Source: Candidatus Latescibacterota bacterium
GTDB taxonomy: Bacteria > Latescibacterota > UBA2968
Reading direction: 5' to 3'
Assembly (NCBI GenBank): GCA_022824945.1
Contig: JAJDYX010000047.1
Location: 1 to 64,000 of the forward strand
Length of the DNA stretch: 64,000 nt
A program made the position numbers and the translations under genes. Under the pieces are notes generated by a model that saw nothing but the letters and a program-made list of their open reading frames with translations, did not search any database and was not told where the DNA came from. Below are positions 18,568 to 26,802 of the stretch, piece by piece (the first letter of the stretch is position 1; each line of letters starts with the position of its first letter).

Positions 18568-20259
18568 ATGAATATCAATGCCAGTATTATCGATCAGAGG
18601 ATATCAGGTATTGTTGATAATCACCCCGAATGGCTACCGGAAGGAAACGATATCAACAAAAAGAAGTCAGCGGCATTTGTGCTCCTATGCATGTCAACAT
18701 GCCTTGAAATGACACTTGAAGAAAGTGCCGAACTGCTTACCGAAGGCGGGAACGATGCCGGTGTTGACGGACTTCATATTGGTGAGGTAGAAGATGGTGA
18801 TTTTCTTGTCACGATTTTTCAAGGCAAGTACAAAATCAATGACCTGAGTGGCAAAGCAAATTTCCCGGAAAACGATGTGCAAAAAGCTTCAGGTACTGTT
18901 CGGGTGCTGTTTGATCCCAATAGGGACGTCGCGCTGAACCCAAGAATAGCCCCTAAAATCGAAGAGATTCGCTCGTTGATCCGCGATGGGTATATTCCCA
19001 ACGTTCGGGTAATCCTTTGCAATAACGGAGACAGATGGACACCCCAAGCAGATAATTGGGTAGCTGACACAGAAGGGAGCTACGATGGCAAAGTGAAATT
19101 TCTCCACTTCAATCATGATTCCATCGTCAGCATCTTGCAGCGCAACCAACAGACGGATACCACCCTGACACTGAGTGGGCAAGCCATCGTAGAAGATATG
19201 AATTATATGCGCGTTTTGGTTGGGCGCGTTTCCGTTCAGGAGATCCAAAGACTGTTTAATGAACATGGCGATAGCTTGCTCGAGCGCAATATCCGCCGTT
19301 ATCTTGGACTTCACACCAATCGCGTCAACACGGCAATTCATGAGACGCTTTGCGATTCAACTAAATCCGACAAATTTTACTTTTACAACAACGGCATTAC
19401 TGTGGTCTGCGACCGGTTTGATTACAACGCCTTACAGCGATCAGACTACCAGGTACAACTCAAGAATATGCAGGTGATTAACGGAGGTCAGACCTGCAAG
19501 ACAATCCAAGAAACGCTCAATGGCGTGTTACCCATTCCCAATCTCGTCGGTGAATCAGCCTATCTGCTGATTCGCATTTACCAGTTGGCCGATACACATA
19601 GAGAATTTATCCAAGATATCACCTACGCTACCAACAGTCAAAACCCTGTGGATCTCAGGGACTTGCGCTCCAACGATGAGATGCAGAATCAGTTGGAACT
19701 GGGCCTGTCTGATCTGGGCTATACGTATAAACGTAAGAGGGATGATGGAGGAGGTGGTTCATCGGTCATCACCAGTTCGGTTGTGGCGGAAGCCGTGCTC
19801 GCGATCTGGCGGGAAAGGCCGCATCAATCCAAGTTTCGTCGTAAAGAGCACTTCGGAAAACTGTACGAGGATATTTTTAAACAACTCAACGCAGCTCAGG
19901 CACTGCTTGCAGTCTTAATTTTCAGGGCTGTCGAGAACGAAAGAAAACGCCCGACAATGGCAGCACCACCGGACTTTTTGCCCTATTCGTCCCACTGCAT
20001 CGCCATGTTGATCGGCCGCAAGCTCTTAAAAGATGAGGGTATCTCCCCTGATCAAATTTCCCATCGAAACGTTCAGGGACTCTTACATGCATTTGAAGAC
20101 AATCAAGCTCAATACCATGCGGATGCCACCCAATTGCTGAAAAATGCGTTAAAGGCTTGCTATGGCGAGAGGGATGTTTCGCTTCAGCAGTTGTCGGCGA
20201 CCTTCAGGCGTGGCGACCTGCTGGAAATGCTTGGCACCACCCAGCAACCGATGCTATAG
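18568..20259 (+). CDS. AIPR family (abortive phage resistance) protein
   Basis: This 563-aa protein fits the AIPR family, first described as abortive infection phage resistance proteins. The N-terminal 100 residues look like a restriction-endonuclease fold: GGNDAGVDGLHIGE (about 61-74) followed by TIFQGKYK (about 80-88), the D...QxK pattern of PD-(D/E)XK enzymes. The AIPR core shows YFYNNGITVVCDRF and MQVINGGQTCKTIQETL (about 270-320), then YATNSQNPVDLRDLRSND. ATG 18568 has AAAGGGA upstream. It lies 51 bp after the repressor and 31 bp before the sigma fusion, probably all on one transcript from 18233. Confidence 0.88.
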   Translation: MNINASIIDQRISGIVDNHPEWLPEGNDINKKKSAAFVLLCMSTCLEMTLEESAELLTEGGNDAGVDGLHIGEVEDGDFLVTIFQGKYKINDLSGKANFPENDVQKASGTVRVLFDPNRDVALNPRIAPKIEEIRSLIRDGYIPNVRVILCNNGDRWTPQADNWVADTEGSYDGKVKFLHFNHDSIVSILQRNQQTDTTLTLSGQAIVEDMNYMRVLVGRVSVQEIQRLFNEHGDSLLERNIRRYLGLHTNRVNTAIHETLCDSTKSDKFYFYNNGITVVCDRFDYNALQRSDYQVQLKNMQVINGGQTCKTIQETLNGVLPIPNLVGESAYLLIRIYQLADTHREFIQDITYATNSQNPVDLRDLRSNDEMQNQLELGLSDLGYTYKRKRDDGGGGSSVITSSVVAEAVLAIWRERPHQSKFRRKEHFGKLYEDIFKQLNAAQALLAVLIFRAVENERKRPTMAAPPDFLPYSSHCIAMLIGRKLLKDEGISPDQISHRNVQGLLHAFEDNQAQYHADATQLLKNALKACYGERDVSLQQLSATFRRGDLLEMLGTTQQPML

Positions 20260-20290
20260 ATATTTGACGCCATAAAAAAATGGAGAAGGC

Positions 20291-21913
20291 ATGAGAGAGA
20301 ATATCCAATCCGCCTTAAAGGCAATACCCACCTGCGATTTTCTGTCGGCAACTAAAGACCTTCTCAATATCCTTGGATACCAGAGCGAGCGCATAATGGA
20401 ACTCTCAGGCGATCCAGAGGACTTCATTCAGCAATTTCCCGCCTTAAACGAGAACACCGGAACTGAACAGACATTCCGCAAGCACGTCCAATCCATACGG
20501 ATTGTCTTTCAGATGACAAATGACGAAATCGTCTCAGCTAATCAGCAGACGCCTGAACTTGAGGGTACTTCCCGTAAGGAGGGCCGACAGAAAAGCTTTC
20601 TCTTTTTTGCCGTGGAACTGCGGGAGAACAACTACCCCCAGGGGATATATGATGAATTTACACGGGAGATCGATAAGCGGATAATCTTGCCAACCGTGGT
20701 CTTCTTCCGCGCTGGAGCACACTTGACCGTCGCGGTTATCGGTCGCCGTCCACATAAGCGCAATGAGAGCTATGATGTGCTGGATCGCGTCACGTCGTTG
20801 AGCAAAAATATTCCTTTAGAAAATCCACGGCGTACCGATATCGACATCTTGTCCCAGCTATCACTACCCAAGTGTACCGCGTGGATGAATTCCAATGCCA
20901 AGCCGCATAACTGCGAAGGCTTGCTGGCTGCCTGGCTTGCCAAACTGGACGCCACAGAGCGCAACCAGCAGTTCTACCGATACATGTTCGCCTGGTTTGA
21001 ACAGGCGGTGTCTGAAAAAAAAGTCCCAGAAGGAGAAGAGAACAATCTACGACTTTACTTCGACGATGTCGCTGAGTCCACACCTCTTTCGAGAGAGCGC
21101 GAAGTAGAACTGGCTGACCGCATCAAAAATGGCGACATGCGCGCCCGTGATGAAATAATCCAGGCGAATTTGCGCTTTGTAATTAACGAGGCCAAGAGAT
21201 ACCAGAACCTCGGTCTGCCCCTTTCTGACTTGATTAGCGCTGGCAATCTTGGGCTGATTACGGCGGCTGACCGCTTCGATGGGACGAGGGGCAACAAATT
21301 TATTACCTATGCGGTCTGGTGGATTCGCCAATCTATTCACCAAACGCTCGCCGAGCAGGTGCGTATCGTGCGTCTCCCCCACAACAAGGTCGGCTTGCTC
21401 AGGGAAATTTCCAAAGCCTCGCGCAAACTGGGCCAAGACTGGGTTAGTGAGCCTGATATAGGAGAAATCGCCGCCGAGCTTGAAGTTCCGGCTGAAGAGG
21501 ACCTGGAAGAAATCGCCACCGAGCTTGAAGTTCCAGTCAAGAAGATCCAAGAGACTATCCTCAGCGACTTCGACGTGTACTCGCTCGACGAAGCCCTCAC
21601 CGACGATAAACGCAGCCTGCTCGACACCTTGACAGATGATGCGACAACTCCTCTTGACGCCGACATCTTGCGCAAATCCGCGCTGACACAAGCCTTAGGG
21701 CTTCTCAAAGAGCGCGAATCGCGCGTTATAAGGCTCTATTTTGGTCTTGATGAAAACGGACCCCTAACGCTCAGTGAAATCGGCGACACGATGGATCTCA
21801 CACGCGAGCGCATCCGCCAAATCAAGAATCAAGCACTCAGCAAACTGCGCCGTCGAATGAGTTACCAGGCGCTGGAGACGCTGATTACATGGCCCGGTAA
21901 AATAAACTATTGA
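20291..21913 (+). CDS. Restriction-methylase N-terminal domain fused to a primary-type sigma-70 factor
   Basis: This 540-aa protein has two unrelated halves. Residues 1 to about 245 are a paralogue of the N-terminus of the downstream methylase, sharing GYQSERIMELSGDPEDF, FFAVELR, FTREIDKR and PHKRN. Residues about 249-525 are a complete group 1/2 sigma-70 factor: region 1.2 (LYFDDVAESTPLSREREVEL), region 2 (LRFVINEAKRYQNLG, FITYAVWWIRQSI), region 3, and region 4.2 helix-turn-helix LTRERIRQIKNQALSKLRR. Core-binding and -10/-35 recognition segments look intact, so it should bind RNA polymerase and ordinary promoters. Region 3 carries an in-frame 15-residue tandem duplication (EIAAELEVP / EIATELEVP). 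ATG 20291 follows GGAGAAGG. I know of no described protein of this build; its role is inference. Confidence 0.9.
   Translation: MRENIQSALKAIPTCDFLSATKDLLNILGYQSERIMELSGDPEDFIQQFPALNENTGTEQTFRKHVQSIRIVFQMTNDEIVSANQQTPELEGTSRKEGRQKSFLFFAVELRENNYPQGIYDEFTREIDKRIILPTVVFFRAGAHLTVAVIGRRPHKRNESYDVLDRVTSLSKNIPLENPRRTDIDILSQLSLPKCTAWMNSNAKPHNCEGLLAAWLAKLDATERNQQFYRYMFAWFEQAVSEKKVPEGEENNLRLYFDDVAESTPLSREREVELADRIKNGDMRARDEIIQANLRFVINEAKRYQNLGLPLSDLISAGNLGLITAADRFDGTRGNKFITYAVWWIRQSIHQTLAEQVRIVRLPHNKVGLLREISKASRKLGQDWVSEPDIGEIAAELEVPAEEDLEEIATELEVPVKKIQETILSDFDVYSLDEALTDDKRSLLDTLTDDATTPLDADILRKSALTQALGLLKERESRVIRLYFGLDENGPLTLSEIGDTMDLTRERIRQIKNQALSKLRRRMSYQALETLITWPGKINY
20381..20426 (+). repeat. 46-bp segment identical to the methylase gene, copy 1
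   Basis: From 20381 to 20426 the sigma-fusion gene is identical to 22143-22188 in the methylase gene at the same place in the shared domain. Flanking sequence of the domain is far less similar. This fits a duplication homogenised locally by gene conversion, or strong constraint on this stretch (QSERIMELSGDPEDF). Confidence 0.85.
21464..21553 (+). repeat. 45-bp in-frame tandem duplication in sigma region 3
   Basis: The 26-bp stretch starting GAAATCGCCGCCGAGC at 21464 recurs at 21509 with one change, exactly 45 bp (15 codons) later. The rest of the second unit has diverged. It lengthens the region-3 linker of the fused sigma factor without breaking the frame. Confidence 0.75.
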
Positions 21914-22002
21914 ACGTCGCGATTGGCGAGTGAAGTTCCGAAATGAGAATGGTCAGGCGGCTGAAATAAACTATATAGACTATTATTGATGGGAGCGAAA
22001 GT

Positions 22003-22038
22003 ATGACAATCTATAATCCTCTGGATCAGGTCCAATGA
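22003..22038 (+). CDS. Candidate 11-codon leader peptide coupled to the methylase
   Basis: A very short frame, MTIYNPLDQVQ, starts at 22003 with a well placed GGGAG (7 nt spacing) and ends at a TGA that overlaps the methylase ATG (ATGA, 22035-22038). The methylase itself has no Shine-Dalgarno of its own, so this frame could deliver ribosomes by coupling. It may equally be the remnant of an older start of the methylase or of a lost gene. Confidence 0.4.
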   Translation: MTIYNPLDQVQ

Positions 22039-25000
22039 GTAGCGTTTTTCAAACAAAGCAACAGATTTCATCAGCTCTGGCAGCCATACCTGATAGCGAT
22101 CTTCTGTCGACAACCAATGCCCTTCTTGATATCCTCGGGTATCAGAGCGAGCGCATAATGGAACTCTCAGGCGATCCAGAGGACTTCAGCCAGCAATTTC
22201 CCGCTCCAAACCAGAACACCAGGACCGAGCAGGATTTCCGTGAAAACGCCCAATCCGTGCGGTTCATTTTTCAGCTTACCAGCGATGAAATCGCCTCCAG
22301 CAATCAACAGATGATAAATTTTGAAGCGGCTTCTTTTGACAAGGGCAATACAAGTAGTTTTATCTTCTCCGCCGTGGAACTGAAGAAAGACACCTACGCT
22401 CGTGGGCAGTACGCGCAATTCACACGCGAGATCAACAAGCGCTTGAGTCAACCCTCCGTCGTCCTTTTCCGCACCACATCCAACCTGCTCACTCTCGCCT
22501 TTGTTCACCGCCGCGTCCACAAGCGCGATCCCAACCGCGATGTGATGGGCAACGTGTCTTTGATCCGAGAAATTGATCCCACCGATCCGCATCGCGCTCA
22601 CCTGGACATTCTTGCGGAGTTATCTCTGCCGAATCTTTTGTCGTGGATGGACGCCAACAACCAATCGCACAATTTTGATGGCTTGCTCGCCGCGTGGCTG
22701 GACAAACTGGATACCCAGGAACTCAACCGTCGATTCTACCGGGATTTGTACAACTGGTTTGAGCACGCCATCGCGGAAGCCACTTTTCCCAAGAATCAAG
22801 CGCAGACCATATCATCTGAAGAACACATCATCCGCCTCATTACTCGCCTGCTATTCGTCTGGTTTATCAAAGAAAAGAGGCTGATCGCCGAGAACCTGTT
22901 CAACGAGTATAAGGTTGACGGTCTGCTAAAAAATTACGATTCCGACACTGGCGACTCCTACTACCGCGCTGTGTTGCAAAACCTATTTTTCGCTACCCTG
23001 AACACCGAAATTGACAAGCGCCGTTTCAGCAAACAGAACCGCGCCGACCACCGCAATCCTTCTGTGTACCGATACAGAGAAGAGATTGACGACCCCGACA
23101 GTCTGATCAAACTATTCGAACATACGCCCTTCATCAACGGCGGCCTGTTCGATTGCCTGGACAGCTTTGAAGGCGTCAGGGCCGGTGGCACTCGCATAGA
23201 CTGTTTTACCGACAACCCCGCCCAGCGACGCGACTATTCCATTCCCAACCGCCTATTTTTTGGTGCCGATGGACTAATCACCCTATTCGAAAATTACAAG
23301 TTCACAGTGGAGGAGAACACACCCATAGAGCAGGAAGTCGCGCTTGACCCCGAACTGCTCGGTAAGGTGTTTGAGAACCTGCTGGCGGCTTATAACCCGG
23401 AAACGCGCGAGACCGCACGCAAGCAAACCGGCTCCTACTATACCCCGCGCCCCGTGGTAGATTATATGGTGGAAGAAGCCCTAATAGCGTCACTTATAGA
23501 AAATTGCCAGCCGACTGATGGCGATGTAGATTACTGGCAAGAACGCCTGCGTTATCTGCTGGATTATGAGGACGCATTCGACGACGCTAATGATCTTTTT
23601 GAGGAAGAAGAAGCGGAAGACATTGTGCGAGCGATTGCAGACATCAAAGTTCTGGACCCCGCAGTTGGTTCCGGTGCGTTTCCCATGGGCATGCTACACA
23701 AACTCACTCTGGCGTTGCGGCGGCTTGACCCCGGCAACAAACGCTGGGAAGCGCTGCAAAAAGAACGCGCCAAAGCAAAGGCAGACGCGGCGTTTGAGAC
23801 CCAAAACCAACAAGAACGCGATGCCGAATTGCTGGAGATTAGCGAAACCTTTGAGCGATATTCGGGCGACTTCGGGCGCAAGCTATACCTGATTCAAAAC
23901 AGCATCTTCGGCGTGGACATCCAGCCCATCGCCTGCCAAATCGCCAAACTGCGTTTTTTCATTTCTCTGGCAATTGAGCAGAAACAAGATAAGAATGCCG
24001 ACAATTTTGGAATCAAGCCCCTACCGAATTTGGAGACACGCTTTGTTGCAGCAGATACGCTGTTGGGAATTGAAGATGCAGATCAACTGGACTTGTTCCG
24101 TCAGCAGATTGAAGCCCTGAAAACGAAACTATCGGAGAACAACGAGCGACATTTTCACGCGACTACACGCCAAAAGAAACTTGTCTGCAAAACAGAAGAC
24201 AAAAAATTGCGTACAGAATTGGCACAGGAATTACTTGCCGCCGGTTTTCCGCAAGACGACGCACACAAAATCGCACAGTGGGATCGCTACGACCAAAACG
24301 CCAAAGCAGACTGGTTTGAGTCCGAATACATGTTCGGCATAACACGCGGGTTTGATGTGGTCATCGGGAATCCGCCATACATTCAACTGCAAAAAAACAG
24401 AGGGGAATTGCGCCGCCGTTACCAACACACTAATTTTGAAACCTTTGCCTCCACTGGCGATATCTATCAGCTTTTCTACGAAATAGGCTGTCAACTGCTC
24501 ATACCTCAGCGCGGCTTGCTATGCTACATCACTTCCGACAGTTGGCTGAATACAGAATATGGCAAAACCACGCGTCGCTACTTTGCCGAGCAACACACGC
24601 CACTGCGACTGTTGATAATCGGCGAAGGGACTTTTGAAAACGCTATTGTTAATACCAGTATTCTCACCGCTCGCCACGGTAGAAGCGATGAGGTCGGCAA
24701 GGCGGTGAACATAATACCCCTTGCCAACAAAGACTTTCCCCCCGCTGTAAGCTTTTGGATGCCGTTCCAACCACAAGGCGAAAGATCGTGGAGCGTGCTT
24801 TCCGTAATAGAACAGTCCATTATGGATAAAATGGAGACCGTCGGAATTTCGCTGAAAGAATGGGATATTGCGATTAACTACGGAATTAAAACCGGTTATA
24901 GCGAGGCGTTTATCATTGATAACCGTACCAAAAACGCACTAATCGATAAAGATCCTAACTCTGCTGAGATCCTCAAGCAAGTGTTGCGCCGAGGAAATGA

Positions 25001-25613
25001 TCTCCAACGCTTTCTGGCACCTTGGACTGGCTGGTGGCTGATCGATACGCATAACGGGTATGATAACGTTCCCGCTGTTAATGTTGACGATTACCCGGCT
25101 ATAAAATCCCATCTGGACAGGTTCTACCCACGGTTGGAAAAACGACGGGATAAAGGCGAGACTCCGTATAATCTCCGCAACTGCGCTTACCATCAGGAGT
25201 TCGAAAAAGAAAAACTGATCTGGCTGGACTTGACTCAAAAAGGACGTTTTGCTTGCGATAATAGTGGCCTATATTGCCTAGACTCATCATTCATAATGAC
25301 ATCTAATTGCACAAAATATCTCTGTTCCATTCTCAATTCAAATCTCATAGCTTGGTTTATGAAGAACACAGCACCTACAGGAATGGGTATGCACCCCCGC
25401 TGGAAAAAAGTCTATGTAGAAACAATCCCCATTCCTCAAATCTCCGCGGGAAAGCAACGCCCGTTCATCCAGTTAGTTGACAGCATCTTATCAGCCAAAG
25501 ATGCCGATCCAGATGCCGACATCACCGAGCAAGAACACGAGATAGACCGCATGGTCTATGCACTGTACGGACTTACAGAGGAAGAGATTGCTGCGGTGGA
25601 GGATAAAGCCTGA
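22035..25613 (+). CDS. Eco57I-family restriction-modification methylase (type IIG-like)
   Basis: This 1192-aa protein is an N6-adenine DNA methyltransferase of the Eco57I group. Motif I is DPAVGSGAFPMGML (about 540-553) and motif IV is VIGNPPYIQL (about 776-785), with the Eco57I-type helical insert between. The N-terminal 240 residues (FTREINKR, VLFRT, RRVHKRDPNRDVMG, PHRAHLDILAELSLP) are a domain common at the head of these proteins and shared here with the sigma fusion. The C-terminal 400 residues resemble target-recognition and TaqI-C-like segments and end DRMVYALYGLTEEEIAAVED. With the PLD-helicase it likely forms the modification half of a restriction system. It starts at ATGA with a mini-ORF. 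Confidence 0.9.
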   Translation: MSSVFQTKQQISSALAAIPDSDLLSTTNALLDILGYQSERIMELSGDPEDFSQQFPAPNQNTRTEQDFRENAQSVRFIFQLTSDEIASSNQQMINFEAASFDKGNTSSFIFSAVELKKDTYARGQYAQFTREINKRLSQPSVVLFRTTSNLLTLAFVHRRVHKRDPNRDVMGNVSLIREIDPTDPHRAHLDILAELSLPNLLSWMDANNQSHNFDGLLAAWLDKLDTQELNRRFYRDLYNWFEHAIAEATFPKNQAQTISSEEHIIRLITRLLFVWFIKEKRLIAENLFNEYKVDGLLKNYDSDTGDSYYRAVLQNLFFATLNTEIDKRRFSKQNRADHRNPSVYRYREEIDDPDSLIKLFEHTPFINGGLFDCLDSFEGVRAGGTRIDCFTDNPAQRRDYSIPNRLFFGADGLITLFENYKFTVEENTPIEQEVALDPELLGKVFENLLAAYNPETRETARKQTGSYYTPRPVVDYMVEEALIASLIENCQPTDGDVDYWQERLRYLLDYEDAFDDANDLFEEEEAEDIVRAIADIKVLDPAVGSGAFPMGMLHKLTLALRRLDPGNKRWEALQKERAKAKADAAFETQNQQERDAELLEISETFERYSGDFGRKLYLIQNSIFGVDIQPIACQIAKLRFFISLAIEQKQDKNADNFGIKPLPNLETRFVAADTLLGIEDADQLDLFRQQIEALKTKLSENNERHFHATTRQKKLVCKTEDKKLRTELAQELLAAGFPQDDAHKIAQWDRYDQNAKADWFESEYMFGITRGFDVVIGNPPYIQLQKNRGELRRRYQHTNFETFASTGDIYQLFYEIGCQLLIPQRGLLCYITSDSWLNTEYGKTTRRYFAEQHTPLRLLIIGEGTFENAIVNTSILTARHGRSDEVGKAVNIIPLANKDFPPAVSFWMPFQPQGERSWSVLSVIEQSIMDKMETVGISLKEWDIAINYGIKTGYSEAFIIDNRTKNALIDKDPNSAEILKQVLRRGNDLQRFLAPWTGWWLIDTHNGYDNVPAVNVDDYPAIKSHLDRFYPRLEKRRDKGETPYNLRNCAYHQEFEKEKLIWLDLTQKGRFACDNSGLYCLDSSFIMTSNCTKYLCSILNSNLIAWFMKNTAPTGMGMHPRWKKVYVETIPIPQISAGKQRPFIQLVDSILSAKDADPDADITEQEHEIDRMVYALYGLTEEEIAAVEDKA
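22143..22188 (+). repeat. 46-bp segment identical to the sigma-fusion gene, copy 2
   Basis: This is the partner of 20381-20426. Both lie at the start of the shared N-terminal domain, about 35 codons after each start codon. Confidence 0.85.
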
Positions 25614-25700
25614 GTACGCCAAAAGGTTCCAGTTTCCGAAACGGCCCGCCTATCTGCCAATGCCCAACTTATTGGTAATCATAAAAGGGGACTATCACTT

Positions 25701-26684
25701 ATGAAATCGCGTTCCAAAAAGTTGCTCGATAAATCGATTGCCGCAACCGTTTCCGCGATAGAGATCTACAATAAACCAGATTTTCAATATCGAGAGGAAA
25801 CCTTTTCCATTCTCGCAATCAATGGATGGGAGCTTCTTTTTAAGGCAAAATGGTTGCATGAGCATAACAATGAAATGCGGTCTCTTTATGTAATGGAACC
25901 GTTTCGAAAAAAAGATGGATCAAAAAGCAAAAAACTGAGAATCAAGCGTACTCGATCAGGAAATCCATTAACACATAGTCTTGACTATCTCGCTAAGAAG
26001 CTTATTGAACAGGGACATTTAGAACAAAACGTCTGGACAAATATACAGGCACTACTTGGACTTCGTGACTCATCCATCCACTTTTACAATTCATCCCGTA
26101 CGTTTGCCGTTACACTTCAGGAAATAGGAGTAGCCAGCCTCAAAAATTTTATTTTACTTGTAAAAGAATGGTTCGATCACGACTTAAATGAATTTAACTT
26201 CTACTTGATGCCCTTATCTTTTTTTGACCTACCCAAGCAGACAGAAGCAATTGTTCTCAACAAAGAAGAAAGGGATTTCCTAAATTATTTGGCGCAACTT
26301 GAGGCTGGAACGGATGAAGCTGATACCAAATACTCCGTTGCGATCAATTTCGAGGTAAAGTTCATGCGGTCCAAAACAAAAGGCGCACTCGGTGTACATA
26401 TTACCTCAAATCCCGATGCGCCAGGAGTTCGTATGACAGAAGAACAAATTCTTGAGCAGTATCCTTGGGATTACCAAACGTTAACGAATAAATGCCGCGA
26501 GCGGTACTCGGACTTCAAGCGCAATCAAGACTATCACGATATCAGAAAGTCTTTATGCGAAGATAAAAAACTATGCAAGACCCGCTACCTTAATCCGAGC
26601 AATCCAAAAAGCTCTAAGAAACAGTTCTTTAAGCCAGAGATTCTGAAAGAATTGGATAAGCATTACTCGAAGAATGGGAAATAG
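25701..26684 (+). CDS. DUF3644 protein with HEPN-type RNase motif
   Basis: A 327-aa protein whose N-terminal 160 residues fit DUF3644, a HEPN-related helical domain: FSILAINGWELLFKAKWL (about 33-50) and ALLGLRDSSIHFYN (about 117-130). The latter contains R-x4-H, the catalytic signature of HEPN ribonucleases, which often act as abortive toxins. The C-terminal half is basic and charged with no domain I recognise. ATG 25701 is preceded by AAAAGGGGA. The gene is clearly AT-richer than the methylase 87 bp upstream, suggesting a separate origin within the island. Confidence 0.75.
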   Translation: MKSRSKKLLDKSIAATVSAIEIYNKPDFQYREETFSILAINGWELLFKAKWLHEHNNEMRSLYVMEPFRKKDGSKSKKLRIKRTRSGNPLTHSLDYLAKKLIEQGHLEQNVWTNIQALLGLRDSSIHFYNSSRTFAVTLQEIGVASLKNFILLVKEWFDHDLNEFNFYLMPLSFFDLPKQTEAIVLNKEERDFLNYLAQLEAGTDEADTKYSVAINFEVKFMRSKTKGALGVHITSNPDAPGVRMTEEQILEQYPWDYQTLTNKCRERYSDFKRNQDYHDIRKSLCEDKKLCKTRYLNPSNPKSSKKQFFKPEILKELDKHYSKNGK

Positions 26685-26756
26685 GTCAAAGGGTCTAATG
26701 CTCTGTACGAACTTGTAGAGAAAGAAATTGCCATTTTGGAGAGGACAACAAGTTGA
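26685..26756 (+). pseudogene. Remnant of a second Eco57I-type methylase C-terminus
   Basis: Directly after the DUF3644 stop, one frame reads NALYELVEKEIAILERTTS and stops. It lines up with the very end of the intact methylase (YALYGLTEEEIAAVEDKA). No start codon or upstream part remains. This suggests that a related methylase gene once ended here, or that the methylase 3' end was duplicated when the DUF3644 gene arrived. Confidence 0.4.
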
Positions 26757-26802
26757 GTGTTAAATTGTTCGAAAAAAACTATGAAAAATATGAGGTTAGC
26801 AT

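Noticed and set aside
1837..21913. TnpB plus sigma factor as an RNA-guided transcription system of the dCas12f/sigma type
   Set aside because: The TnpB keeps all RuvC residues and lies 18 kb from the sigma fusion, and the sigma is primary-type, not ECF. There is no linkage.
14933..25613. DISARM or BREX system
   Set aside because: A helicase and methylase are present, but DrmA/DrmB and PglZ/BrxC signatures are not; PLD and helicase are fused in one protein here.
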